Source of the DNA: Pararhizobium capsulatum DSM 1112
GTDB lineage: Bacteria > Pseudomonadota > Alphaproteobacteria > Rhizobiales > Rhizobiaceae
Direction: 5' to 3'
Length of the DNA: 64,000 bases
NCBI RefSeq assembly: GCF_030814475.1
Contig: NZ_JAUSVF010000001.1
Location: 455,001-519,000 of the forward strand
Shown: one piece after another, positions 1 to 11,098 of the stretch
Numbering within the stretch: position 1 is the first letter of the stretch
Layout: the number at the start of each line of letters is the position of its first letter
The notes under the pieces: model-generated
Told to the model about the DNA's origin: nothing
What the model saw: only the letters and a program-made list of their open reading frames with translations
Databases searched by the model: none
Position numbers and translations under genes: made by a program

Positions 1-300
1 CTTATGGCCTCTGACGGCATGTTGATGGATGTTGCCTGACCGCGCATCCCCGGACAGATCTCGAGAAGCTGGTCTTAAGATTTGACCTCGAAGTGCACCG
101 GCGTGCCTTCATATGAGGATCAAATCGAACACGTCGATGGCATCTGGATCTGGTGTGGCTGTAAAAGGTAGTCACGCTGTTGGATCTGGTCCCGTACACT
201 CAAGAGTGTCCGGATAGCCAGATTTGGAACCCTTTCGAGCGCAAGCGAGAAGGATAGGTCTTCCAAATCCAACTCAAGGATGAGCATTGGCAATGAGAAC
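1..300 (+). other. 3' end of the 16S-23S internal transcribed spacer
   Basis: Non-coding sequence immediately upstream of the 23S rRNA. In this family the spacer normally carries tRNA-Ile and tRNA-Ala; neither is in the window, so they would lie to the left of base 1. I see no tRNA cloverleaf or plausible gene here. The last bases before 301 should be removed during 23S 5' maturation, because GATCAAG at 301-307 pairs with CTTGATC at 3228-3234. Confidence 0.8.
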
Positions 301-3234
<2,934 letters not shown>

Positions 3235-3256
3235 GTTCCCATTGCTTGTGTTCATC

Positions 3257-3314
3257 ACTCGGCAAACGCAAAGCGTTTGTCCGATACTCGGCGAAGACGA
3301 AGTCTTCGTCCGAC
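3257..3314 (+). repeat. Two tandem 29-nt hairpin units with compensatory stem changes in the 23S-5S spacer
   Basis: Unit 1 (3257-3285) and unit 2 (3286-3314) both read ACTCGGC, stem, three-base loop, stem, GTCCGA. The stems differ but each is perfectly paired: AAACGC/GCGTTT in unit 1 and GAAGAC/GTCTTC in unit 2. Outer TCGG/CCGA also pairs. Paired substitutions between copies indicate that RNA structure is maintained. They are probably processing or spacer elements of the rRNA precursor. The rest of the 23S-5S spacer (3315-3596) holds a further hairpin at 3373-3390, a GTCCGAT/ATCGGAC pairing at 3493-3499/3536-3542 and the hairpin before 5S, with no gene. Confidence 0.7.
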
Positions 3315-3544
3315 TGAACCATAAGCCATCAAAAAAAGACGTGTTCACATAAGACAAATGAAGCAAAAGCGATAAACCGCAGGCGGTTTACGCAGGCTTC
3401 AACCAGCTTCTCAAATATCGGTTTTACCCGCATCTGCGGTGTGAAAATCGCTCTGGCCCAAAGTCGCCTCCTCGTGAGATGACCGTATGGCCGTCCGATG
3501 TCCCCTGTGAGCGCCAAGCGAACAGGACAAGGAGTATCGGACAA

Positions 3545-3595
3545 GCAAAGAGCGAGATTTACACCTGCATTGCAGGTGTAAATCTTGCCCTTTGC
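3545..3595 (+). other. Long processing-type hairpin immediately 5' of 5S rRNA
   Basis: AGATTTACACCTGCA (3555-3569) and its exact complement (3571-3585) form a 15-bp stem with almost no loop. It is extended outward by GCAAAG (3545-3550) pairing with CTTTGC (3590-3595). It ends one base before the 5S 5' end, so it is a likely RNase III or RNase E entry point for 5S maturation. A small ORF cannot be supported here. Confidence 0.6.
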
Positions 3596-3596
3596 C

Positions 3597-3714
3597 GACC
3601 TGGTGGTTATTGCGGGGTGGCCGCACCCGTTCCCATTCCGAACACGGCCGTGAAACGCCCCAGCGCCAATGGTACTTCGTCTTAAGACGCGGGAGAGTAG
3701 GTCGCTGCCAGGTC
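3597..3714 (+). rRNA. rrf: 5S ribosomal RNA
   Basis: About 118 nt. The 5' GACCTGG pairs with the 3' CCAGGTC (helix I), and the internal CCGAACACGG and GGGAGAGTAGGTCGC blocks are diagnostic of bacterial 5S. It lies 362 bases after the 23S end in the same rrn operon, in the normal 23S-5S-tRNA-fMet order of Rhizobiaceae. Confidence 0.96.
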
Positions 3715-3833
3715 TGCAAAAGGCAAGAATAAACCGATAACATGCGCCCGATGCCGTAAGGCTGAGGATAAGCTGCATGTTCAACAAAAAACCATATCTT
3801 CTCTCAACAAACGCCGGCCCAAGCCGAAACAAC

Positions 3834-3857
3834 GGGCCGCCCTCAAGCGGCCTTTTT
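3834..3857 (+). terminator. Rho-independent terminator-like hairpin after 5S
   Basis: GGCCGC (3835-3840), loop CCTCAA, GCGGCC (3847-3852), then five T residues. This is a classic intrinsic terminator. Because tRNA-fMet follows in the same orientation, termination here must be partial, or the tRNA has its own promoter. Confidence 0.7.
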
Positions 3858-3905
3858 GCTTCGGTAAATTAAACCGCATAAACAGACGAAATGTTGGTCA
3901 ATCGA

Positions 3906-4019
3906 GCTTTTGCAATAAGCAAAAGCGCCGATAAAAGAACTCAAACGAGATTTTGGCTTTGCCAAAACTCGGCAGAAGCGACCAAAGGGTCGCAGCAATC
4001 TTTTTGCCAAAGGCAAAAA
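3906..4019 (+). repeat. Three consecutive short perfect hairpins between 5S and tRNA-fMet
   Basis: GCTTTTGC/GCAAAAGC (3906-3913 and 3919-3926), CGAG-A-TTTTGGC/GCCAAAACTCG (3946-3971) and TTTTTGCC/GGCAAAAA (4001-4008 and 4012-4019). No CDS can be supported between 3715 and 4024. These resemble the hairpins of the 23S-5S spacer in size and tightness and are probably processing or folding elements of the rrn transcript. Confidence 0.55.
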
Positions 4020-4024
4020 ATTGG

Positions 4025-4101
<77 letters not shown>

Positions 4102-4122
4102 GATCTTCCAGACAGAATAACC

Positions 4123-4157
4123 AAAAGCCCCGATCGCGAAAGCCAACGGGGCTTTTT
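4123..4157 (+). terminator. Terminator of the rrn operon
   Basis: AAAAGCCCCG (4123-4132) pairs with CGGGGCTTTTT (4147-4157), ending in a T run, 22 bases after tRNA-fMet. The A run on the 5' side makes it usable in both directions, so it may also stop transcription from the minus-strand liv operon. Bases 4158-4408 beyond it show no gene, repeat or clear signal. Confidence 0.85.
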
Positions 4158-4408
4158 GACGTTCAGCCCAAACCTCACGAAAACCTCATGCCCGCGACAC
4201 CCCGGAATAACAAAAACCGATAAATCCAAGCAAACTCGCAACCGCAAAGACGTTGAGGTCCGTAACGTCGCAAGCTCCGCTGCGCTCCACGAAAACCCAG
4301 CTCCATCAATCAAAAACCAACCAACCACAAAACATCCGAAAATAAAGCATATAACCCCCCGCTGCGGCCGCCCGGGATGAGGACACGGGCGCAAGCCAGC
4401 CGTCCCGT

Positions 4409-5097
4409 TCAATGCAGGCCGAGATAGGCTTTGCGAACCTCCGCATTGTCCAGCAGCGACGCGCTTTCTCCGGATAAGTGAATGCGACCGTTGACCATCA
4501 CATAGGCCCGCTGAGACAGCCTCAGCGCATGATTGGCGTTCTGTTCGACGAGGAAGATCGTCTTGCCCATCGCCGCAATCTCGCCAAGAACATCAAAAAC
4601 CCGCTTGACCACAAGCGGCGCAAGGCCAAGAGACGGCTCGTCGAACAGAATCAGGTCCGGGCGCCCCATCATGGCGCGCGCGATCGCCAGCGTTCCTTCA
4701 GTCGCGGAAAAAGCTCGAACATCTGTGTCCGGTCTTCATCGAAATGTGTCGTGCCGATGGGCGTGGTGCCCATCATCATGTTTTCCTCGACGCTCATGTC
4801 CGGGTAGATCTGGCGGCCTTCCGGGACAAGCGCAATGCCACGGCGGGAGATGCGGTTGGTCGGGAGAAGGGAGATATCCTCGCCCTTGTGCATGACCTTG
4901 CCGGAGGAAGCCCGCGGGGCGCCGAAAATGGTGGAAAGCAGTGTCGTCTTGCCGGCACCGTTCGCACCGATCAGGCTGACGATTTCGCCCTTCGCGATGT
5001 GAACATTGACGGACTTCAAGGCTTCCACGGGACCGTAATGGGCGTGAACACCGATGAATTCGAGGAGCGGGTTGTCGGAATTTGCGTTTGCGGTCAT
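4409..5097 (-). pseudogene. livF: livF, branched-chain amino acid ABC transporter ATPase, broken by an internal deletion
   Basis: One of the two ATPases of a HAAT (branched-chain amino acid-type) importer. The N-terminal part has Walker A GANGAGKTT (residues 44-52) and the LivF-typical VPEGRQIYPDMSVEENMMMG. The reading frame is lost at about 4690 after FPRLKER. The C-terminal part resumes in another frame (from 4672) with MGRPDLILFDEPSLGLAPL (Walker B), the switch His region and a normal C-terminus. Missing is the AGTMSGGEQQM segment, i.e. the ABC signature. The 689-nt remnant plus 46 nt would give 735 nt, the usual 244-aa LivF. ATG overlaps the livG stop (ATGA). Without the signature motif the product cannot be an active ATPase. 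Confidence 0.9.
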
Positions 5098-5912
5098 GCC
5101 ACCACCTCTTCTTCGCTAACACCAAGATAGGCGGCGATCACCGCCGGATCGTTGGTAACGCTCTCCGGCGTGCCGTCGGAAATCACCTCGCCGTGGTCGA
5201 GGACGACGATGTGATTAGCGATGCGCATCACCAGCCCCATGTCATGCTCGATTACCAGCACGGACAGGTCATGGTCGGCGCAAAGCCGGCGAATGACATC
5301 CGACAGGTCCTTGGTTTCCGACGGATTGAGCCCGGCCGCCGGCTCGTCCAGGCAAATGAGTTTTGGCGACGTGCACATGGCGCGGGCGATCTCCAGCCGC
5401 CGCTGGCGACCATAGGGAAGCTCGCCTGCAAGGTGGTTTGCGTCTTCGACAAGGCTCATCTGGCCGAGCCAGTAATAGGCGCGATCGACTGCCTCGGCCT
5501 CGGCGTTCCTGTAGGCACGGGTCCTGAAAACGCCGCTCAGGAGATTGTTGCGGGTGGCAAGGTGCTGCGCCACCAGCAGGTTCTCGATAACAGACATTTC
5601 CTTGAACAGCCGGATGTTCTGGAATGTACGGGCGATGCCGGCGCGGGTGACGAGGTGTGAGCCGCCGGTGATTGGCCGGGTAATCAGTGCGCCGATGTCT
5701 TCAGATGTGCCACGGCCATTGAGCAGGATGCGACCCTCGCTGGCGCGGTAGAAACCGGTAATGCAGTCGAAGATCGTCGTCTTGCCAGCGCCGTTCGGGC
5801 CGATCAACGCAGTGATCGCACCCCTTTCGACGGAGAAGCTGACGTTGCGATTGGCGACGATGCCGCCGAAACGCATGGTGACGTTCTGGACGTCGAGAAT
5901 GGGAGCGCTCAT
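5094..5912 (-). CDS. livG: Branched-chain amino acid-type ABC transporter ATP-binding protein LivG
   Basis: 272 aa, cytoplasmic ATPase of the Liv-type importer. Walker A GPNGAGKTT is at residues 38-46, followed by the family TGFYRASEG, RTFQNIRLF, the LivG signature LPYGRQRRLEIARA, Walker B LICLDEPAAGLNPSE and the switch region VLVIEHDMGLVM. ATG at 5910-5912 is chosen because MSAPILDVQNV aligns with LivG N-termini; a longer upstream extension would only be a shadow of livM. It shares ATGA overlaps with both livM and livF, so the set is translationally coupled. The substrate may be an amino acid, amide or related compound; family membership alone does not decide. Confidence 0.95.
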   Translation of the reverse strand: MSAPILDVQNVTMRFGGIVANRNVSFSVERGAITALIGPNGAGKTTIFDCITGFYRASEGRILLNGRGTSEDIGALITRPITGGSHLVTRAGIARTFQNIRLFKEMSVIENLLVAQHLATRNNLLSGVFRTRAYRNAEAEAVDRAYYWLGQMSLVEDANHLAGELPYGRQRRLEIARAMCTSPKLICLDEPAAGLNPSETKDLSDVIRRLCADHDLSVLVIEHDMGLVMRIANHIVVLDHGEVISDGTPESVTNDPAVIAAYLGVSEEEVVA

Positions 5913-7207
5913 TGGCCGGCCTTCGTCTGGAGCTGGAGTTCGCGTACCGGCCTTGCCTCGCGCGACGAGGGGAAGAAGGCGGGACGTGTGAGACGCACGA
6001 GCCCACGCGGCTTCCAGATCATCATCACCACCATGAGGACGCCGAAGACGAGCACGCGATATTCGGCAAAATCGCGCAGCAGTTCCGGCAGGATCGTGAG
6101 CACAAGGGCAGCGAGGATGACGCCGACGGTGGAGCCGAGGCCGCCCAGCACCACGATCGCAAGGATCAGGGCGGATTCGAAGAAAGTGAAAGAGGTCGGG
6201 TTCACGAAGCCCTGATGGACCGCGAAGAACACGCCGGCAATGCCCCCGGTCGATGCGCCGAGCATGAAAGCCGAAAGTTTCGTGAAGACATGGTTCACGC
6301 CGAGCGAGCGACAGGCGATCTCGTCCTCGCGCAGCGCTTCCCACATCCGGCCGAGCGGCATGACGCGCAGGCGGGAGACCGCGTAGATCACGGCGCAGAC
6401 GACGAGGAACAGCACGGTGTAGATGAACCAGAATTTGTAATCGCCGCTGTAGCCGATGCCGAAGAATTCGTGGATCGGCACGCCCCCCTGTTTTGCTCTG
6501 CGGGTAAATTCGAGGCCGAAGAACGTCGGTGCGGGAACGGCTGCGCCATTCGGGCCGCCGGTGAATTCCAGCCAGTTGTTGAGGATGAGGCGGATGATCT
6601 CACCGAAGCCGAGCGTAACGATGGCGAGATAGTCGCCGTGCATCTTCAGGACGGGGAAAGCCAGCACCATGCCGAAAAAGCCGGCGAGGATTGGCGCGAT
6701 GATGAGGGCGCTCCAGAAGCCGATGCCGAGATATTGGTAGCCGAGTGCGAGCAGATAGGCACCGACCGCGTAGAAGGCGACGAAGCCGAGATCGAGAAGG
6801 CCGGCGAGACCGACGACGATGTTCAGACCAAGGCCGAGCAGGCAATAGATCAGCGCCAGTATGGCGACGCCGAGGAAATACTTGTCGGCGAAGAAGGGCA
6901 GAGAAAGGCCGGCAAGAAACAGTGCGGCCAGCAAGAGGGCGGGCGAACGCTCCTTGCCGGTATTGACCGTGACGCCGGAATTGCTTCCTGTAAGCCGGCT
7001 GCGGATATGCTGGCCGAATGTGGTCAGCCCGGCCAGCGAAAAGATCAGGCGTCCGGCAGTAATGATCGCGGCAATGGTTACGGCACGGCCAAGTTCATTT
7101 CGGAAACCGAAACCATCAAGCATGAGGCCGGAAATCGGGCCGAACAGGATGAGCGACACGGTAAAGGTGATGACGGCTTCCTTGAGAAGGGTCGGGATGC
7201 GGTGCAT
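5909..7207 (-). CDS. livM: Branched-chain amino acid-type ABC transporter permease LivM
   Basis: 432 aa inner-membrane permease. The first ~100 residues carry an extra hydrophobic segment typical of long LivM proteins. The core (about 110-400) has the repeated transmembrane helices with GLGLNIVVGLAGLLDLGFVAFYAVGAY, then the coupling-helix motif MWEALREDEIACRSLGVN and the GGLGSTVG loop. The start is preceded by AGGAGCAGAGATC at good spacing. Thirteen bases separate it from livH, and its stop overlaps the livG start. Confidence 0.95.
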   Translation of the reverse strand: MHRIPTLLKEAVITFTVSLILFGPISGLMLDGFGFRNELGRAVTIAAIITAGRLIFSLAGLTTFGQHIRSRLTGSNSGVTVNTGKERSPALLLAALFLAGLSLPFFADKYFLGVAILALIYCLLGLGLNIVVGLAGLLDLGFVAFYAVGAYLLALGYQYLGIGFWSALIIAPILAGFFGMVLAFPVLKMHGDYLAIVTLGFGEIIRLILNNWLEFTGGPNGAAVPAPTFFGLEFTRRAKQGGVPIHEFFGIGYSGDYKFWFIYTVLFLVVCAVIYAVSRLRVMPLGRMWEALREDEIACRSLGVNHVFTKLSAFMLGASTGGIAGVFFAVHQGFVNPTSFTFFESALILAIVVLGGLGSTVGVILAALVLTILPELLRDFAEYRVLVFGVLMVVMMIWKPRGLVRLTRPAFFPSSREARPVRELQLQTKAGQ

Positions 7208-7219
7208 GATCTCTGCTCC

Positions 7220-8137
7220 TCAGACTTTCTGGATTTCCGGCCGGCCAAGCAGGCCGTAGGGGCGGAAAAACAGGAGGATGATCAGAAGCGAGAAGGCAAA
7301 GACATCCTTGTAGTCGGTGCTGACATAGCCGGCGAACAAGGCTTCGGTCAGGCCGAGCAGGATGCCGCCGAGAACCGCGCCGGGCAGGGAGCCGATGCCG
7401 CCGAGCACCGCCGCGGTGAAGGCCTTGATGCCCATCACGAAGCCGATGAAGAAGTTGAACGAACCGTAGTTGAAGGTGACCAGCGTGCCGCCGACGGCGG
7501 CCGTTGCGGCGCCGATAACGAAGACGCACGAGATGATCCTGTCCGTATTGACGCCGAGGATCGAGGAGATCTGCCGGTTCTGCTGGGTCGCGCGGCATTC
7601 GCGGCCAATGCGGGTGTAGTTGATCACATAGGTGAGGATGCTCATCGACACCAGCGAGGCAATGAGGATCACGGTCTGCATGTAGGTGATCTGCACGAAA
7701 TGCTGGCCGTCGCCGAAGCGGAATGCGCCCTGGATGAGGATCGGAACCCCCTGGTCACGCGCGCCCTGCGAAATCTGCACGTAGCTCTGCAGCATCAGGG
7801 AGATACCGATGGCCGAGATCAGCGGCGCGAGTTTGGTGGAGCCGCGCAGCGGACGATAGGCGACCCGCTCGATCGCCCAGCCGTAGACGCCGGTGATCAG
7901 GCAGGTGATGATCAGGATGGTGATCAGCGCGAACGGTACAGACTGAAAGCCGAAGAAATGCAGGACGGCAAGCGTGATCGCGGCGATATAGGCAGAGACC
8001 ATGTAGACATCGCCATGGGCGAAGTTGATCATGCGGATAATGCCGTAGACCATGGTGTAGCCGACGGCGATGAGGCCGTAGATCGTGCCAAGTGTCACGC
8101 CGTTGACGAGCTGCTGGGCCAAGATGAACACGTCCAT
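7220..8137 (-). CDS. livH: Branched-chain amino acid-type ABC transporter permease LivH
   Basis: 305 aa inner-membrane permease with about eight hydrophobic segments. Family motifs are LVNGVTLGTIYGLIAVGYTMVYGIIRMINFAHGDVYM at the N-terminus, GRECRATQQNRQISSILGVNTDRII (coupling helix) and GFVMGIKAFTAAVLGGIGSLPGA near the C-terminus. It pairs with LivM to form the channel. It lies 69 bases after livK, and a stem-loop separates the two. Confidence 0.95.
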   Translation of the reverse strand: MDVFILAQQLVNGVTLGTIYGLIAVGYTMVYGIIRMINFAHGDVYMVSAYIAAITLAVLHFFGFQSVPFALITILIITCLITGVYGWAIERVAYRPLRGSTKLAPLISAIGISLMLQSYVQISQGARDQGVPILIQGAFRFGDGQHFVQITYMQTVILIASLVSMSILTYVINYTRIGRECRATQQNRQISSILGVNTDRIISCVFVIGAATAAVGGTLVTFNYGSFNFFIGFVMGIKAFTAAVLGGIGSLPGAVLGGILLGLTEALFAGYVSTDYKDVFAFSLLIILLFFRPYGLLGRPEIQKV

Positions 8138-8167
8138 GGCGAACCCCTCTTATAGTTTGTTCTGGCA

Positions 8168-8192
8168 TCGGCTGAAGCGCTGCTTCAGCCGA
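8168..8192 (-). other. Intercistronic stem-loop between livK and livH
   Basis: TCGGCTGAAGC (8168-8178) and GCTTCAGCCGA (8182-8192) form a perfect 11-bp stem with a 3-base loop. It has no T run, so it is not a full terminator. Its position after a binding-protein gene and before the permease gene fits the common arrangement in which a 3' hairpin stabilises the abundant binding-protein mRNA and lowers downstream expression. Confidence 0.6.
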
Positions 8193-8206
8193 TCGACGTG
8201 GACAGC

Positions 8207-9328
8207 TTAGTTGCTGCGAACCGGGGCGCCTTCTTCGTCAAAGGCATAGAAGACGAACTTGAAATCCTTCACGTCGCCCTTTTCGTTCCAGGCAAGGTTG
8301 CCAACGGCGGACTTTACGGTGTTGGCGCGAAGCCACGCGACCTGATCCTCGATCGAGCCTTCCTTGGTGCCCTCAATGGCGGCAACGATGGTCTGCGCGC
8401 TGGCGTAGCCGAAGAGGGTGTAGTTGTCGGGAGCGATGTTCGCCTTCTTCAGGGCTTCCTGGGCATCTGCGGTTGCCGGGTCTTCCAGCGGATCGGCGGC
8501 AGACGAGTAGTAGACGTTCTTGAGGTTCAGCGGGCCGCCGGCAGCAGTGACGATTTCCGTCTGGGCAAGCGCGTCGCCGCTGACGAATTTCACGTCGAGA
8601 CCCTGTTCATGGATCTGCCGGATGAGCGGGCCTGCTTCGGGAATGAGGCCGCCGAAATAGACAGCGGTTGCGCCGGAGCTCTTGATCTTGGTGACGAGCG
8701 CATTGAAGTCGCGCTCGCCGCGGGTCAGGCCTTCATAGAGAACCGGCTGCACGCCGCGCTCTTCCAGCGTCTTCTTCAACGCATCGACGAGGCCCTGGCC
8801 ATAGGTGTCCTTGTCATGGATCAGCGCGATCTTGTCGAGCTTCAGCGTGTCGAGAATGAAGGAGCCGGCAACGACGGCCTGCTGGTCGTCACGGCCGCAG
8901 GTGCGGAACATGGTTTCGAAGCCGCGATCGGTGACGATCGGGTTGGTCGAGGACGGGGTAACCGTCAGGATGCCGTTGTCATTGTAGATTTCGGAGGCCG
9001 GGATCGTGCTCGAGGAGCAGAAATGCCCGACGACGGCCTGCACTTCGTCCTGGTCGACCAGGCGGTTGGCAACGGCAACGGCCTGTTTCGGTTCGCAGGC
9101 ATCGTCGCCTTTCACCAGCTCGACCTGCTTGCCGTCGATACCGCCGGCTGCATTCACTTCATTGATGTAAGCGGACACGCCGGTCCAGACCTGTTCGCCA
9201 AATGTGGCATTTGCGCCGGTCATCGGGCCTGCAACGCCGATCTTGATAGTCTCTGCAGCAAAGGCGTGGACAAGGAAAAGCGAAGAGGCGATCGCGGTCG
9301 CCGCAAGGAATTTCGAAAACTGGGTCAT
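8207..9328 (-). CDS. livK: Periplasmic substrate-binding protein LivK/LivJ-like
   Basis: 373 aa, periplasmic binding protein of the Leu/Ile/Val type (peripla_BP_6). An N-terminal signal peptide of about 23 residues (FLAATAIASSLFLVHAFA) is followed by ETIKIGVAGPMTGANATFGEQ, the standard first strand. The two-lobe fold continues with VVGHFCSSSTIPASEIYNDNGI and VYFGGLIPEAGPLIRQ. ATG at 9326-9328 is chosen because it gives a proper signal peptide and has an AGGGAAG ribosome-binding site. First gene of the minus-strand operon livKHMGF. An operator-like site lies in the shared upstream region with hyuA. Confidence 0.95.
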   Translation of the reverse strand: MTQFSKFLAATAIASSLFLVHAFAAETIKIGVAGPMTGANATFGEQVWTGVSAYINEVNAAGGIDGKQVELVKGDDACEPKQAVAVANRLVDQDEVQAVVGHFCSSSTIPASEIYNDNGILTVTPSSTNPIVTDRGFETMFRTCGRDDQQAVVAGSFILDTLKLDKIALIHDKDTYGQGLVDALKKTLEERGVQPVLYEGLTRGERDFNALVTKIKSSGATAVYFGGLIPEAGPLIRQIHEQGLDVKFVSGDALAQTEIVTAAGGPLNLKNVYYSSAADPLEDPATADAQEALKKANIAPDNYTLFGYASAQTIVAAIEGTKEGSIEDQVAWLRANTVKSAVGNLAWNEKGDVKDFKFVFYAFDEEGAPVRSN

Positions 9329-9499
9329 GAAAGGCTTCCCTCTAGTTAAGCCGTTGATTTTCCTTCTCACGATGCGGGTTTGTCCCGCATTCGATGTTTG
9401 TTTTTGCGGTGGCGCATTCCGGCACTTGCGTACAGATGTCCATCGGCCTTCTGTCCCGATTGCGACGTCAGGTTTGTCGCGATCAAGCCTCAATTTCAG

Positions 9500-9527
9500 T
9501 TGACACATGTATGATAAGTGATATATC
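9500..9527 (+). promoter_or_regulatory. Promoter with operator-like ATAAGTGATA between livK and hyuA
   Basis: TTGACA at 9500-9505 and TATATC at 9522-9527 (16-base spacing) form a plausible sigma-70 promoter for the + strand. The spacer contains TATGATAAGTGATATAT (9510-9526), whose core ATAAGTGATA recurs at 14971-14980 and, as ATATATGATA, upstream of the nearby GntR gene. The rest of the 326-base intergenic region shows nothing else. FCD-type GntR proteins bind short dyads of this kind, so the protein encoded at 11099-11830 is the obvious candidate. Confidence 0.5.
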
Positions 9528-9654
9528 CAAAATCCGTCAAGCGGAAATCTTTCGAGCACTCCGCCGCCCTTGAAAACGACCGTTTCCAAGGTGAGGCTGG
9601 AGGCCGTACAAATGTGACTTGAAGCCGCAAGCGGGAACCAAAGTGGGACATAAA

Positions 9655-9945
9655 ATGGTGAAAAGCGCGCCACGTAACTACCGGATCGGGGTCGATATCG
9701 GTGGTACCTTCACGGATATTGCGCTCGATCTGGATGGAACGCTCCATTCGACCAAGGTGCTGACAGATTACACAGGCCCGGAGCGGGCGATCCTGACAGG
9801 TGTTCAGGTAGTTGCCGAGATGGCAGGTGTTGCACTGTCAGAGATAGATCTCCTGATCCATGGTACGACGCTTGCCACCAACGCGCTGATCGAGCGGCGT
9901 GGCGCCAGGACTGCCTTCGTCACCACTGAGGGTTTTCGCGATGTG
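9655..9945 (+). pseudogene. hyuA: hyuA (hydantoinase/oxoprolinase A) N-terminal remnant
   Basis: Only the first ~97 residues of an N-methylhydantoinase A/5-oxoprolinase-type protein (normally about 690 aa) remain: YRIGVDIGGTFTDIALD (the ATP-binding phosphate motif), LLIHGTTLATNALIERRGARTAFVTTEGFRDV. After about base 9945 the sequence abruptly becomes the middle of a thiamine-diphosphate enzyme in a different frame, so translation from 9655 ends at 10179 after about 77 unrelated residues. The remainder of hyuA, any hyuB, and the N-terminus of the following gene must have been removed together. ATG 9655 aligns with family starts. Confidence 0.88.
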
Positions 9946-10993
9946 CGGCGGCGGCTGGACACCGGAGGCCGTAGCCGATCTCAGGGCTTTCTCAGAGGCG
10001 TTCGCCTTGCCGGTCGCGGCATCCTTCCGGTGTCAGGACCTGTTCGACAATACACATCCGAACTATGCGGGCGATCTCGGGCTCGCCGCCGGCCCGAAGC
10101 TGATCCAGCACATGAAGGATTGCGATCTGCTGATTTCCATCGGCGCCCGTCTCGGCGAGATGACCACCGGCGCCTATAGCCTTATCGAAATCCCCGTGCC
10201 GAAACAGACGCTGGTGCATGTTCATTCGGGCGCCGAAGAGCTGGGGCGGGTCTATCATGCGACCCTGCCGATCAACGCCACGGTCGGCGGGTTTCTGTCG
10301 CAGGCCGCGACACTCAAGCGGAAGAGCGATATCGTCTGGACGGAATGGACGAGCGCGGCCCATGCCGACTATCTGGAAAACATCAAGCATCCGCAGACGC
10401 CCGGCCCGATGCAGATGGGTGACGTCATGGAGTGGTTGCGCGGCCACCTCAAGCCGGATGCGATCTTGACCACGGGTGCCGGAAACTATTCCGCCTGGGC
10501 GCATCGTTTCTACCAATACCGCACCTTCCGCACCCAGCTCGGGCCGACAAACGGCTCGATGGGTTATGGCGTTCCGGCCGCGATCGCTGCCAAGATCACC
10601 GCGCCGGAGCGGTCAGTCGTCGCCTTTGCCGGTGACGGCTGCTTCCTGATGAACGGCCAGGAACTGGCCACCACGATGCAGTATGACGCCCGCGTCATTT
10701 TCCTCGTCATCAACAATGGCATGTACGGCACGATCCGCATGCATCAGGAGCGCAACTATCCGGGGCGGGTTTCGGGCACTCGGCTCACCAATCCGGATTT
10801 TGCCGATCTGGCGAGTTCCTATGGTCTGCATGGCGAGACGGTCGAGAAAACGGAAGACTTCGCTGCGGCCTTCGAACGGTGTGAAGCCTCAGGCAAGCCG
10901 GCTCTGATCGAGATCCGTATCGATCCGGAAGCCCTGACGCCGAAGATGAGTCTGACGCAGATGCGCGAGCTGGCTGTCGCACAGGGGAAGTGA
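9946..10993 (+). pseudogene. Thiamine-diphosphate-dependent enzyme (acetolactate synthase-like), 5'-truncated
   Basis: Central and C-terminal parts of a TPP enzyme. The central domain begins at GGGWTPEAVADLRAFSEAF and continues through CDLLISIGARLGEM. The C-terminal TPP-binding domain has TNGSMGYGVPAAIAAK, AGDGCFLMNGQELATTM...INN (the GDG-N30-NN motif) and GTIRMHQERNYPGR. The whole N-terminal pyrimidine-binding domain, which supplies the catalytic Glu, is absent, so the fragment cannot be active alone. It is fused out of frame to the hyuA remnant. The original may have been an acetolactate synthase-like or other 2-oxoacid enzyme; the fragment does not decide. Confidence 0.88.
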
Positions 10994-11022
10994 TCCCGGG
11001 CGGCTGTGTCTGAGGTTAAAGC

Positions 11023-11074
11023 CCCCTCCCTAAAGCCTAAATCCCTCCCCCATGTAGGGAAGGTTTGGGAGGGG
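11023..11074. repeat. Imperfect palindrome between convergent genes
   Basis: CCCCTCCC (11023-11030) pairs with GGGAGGGG (11067-11074), and the flanking AAAGCCT/AGGTTT partly extends the stem; a second small stem TCCCT/AGGGA lies inside. It sits between the TPP-enzyme remnant (+) and the GntR gene (-) and may act as a bidirectional stop. It resembles the small dispersed palindromes of rhizobial intergenic regions. Confidence 0.45.
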
Positions 11075-11098
11075 TCATTCTAATGAATCCGACGAGTT

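Noticed and set aside
4409..5097. livF as two separate small genes
   Set aside because: The halves match adjacent parts of one protein, and neither could form a functional nucleotide-binding domain.
5912..8155. A 747-codon open frame on the + strand opposite the liv genes, and others of similar kind at 22610-23989, 31194-32717, 13576-14859 and 50935-52410
   Set aside because: These are antisense shadows of high-GC genes. Their products are low-complexity, rich in Arg, Asp, Glu and Gly, without domains, and the opposite strand holds clear protein families.
9655..10993. A bifunctional hydantoinase-TPP enzyme fusion protein
   Set aside because: The two parts are in different frames, each lacks essential domains, and the join is abrupt; a deletion is the simpler explanation.
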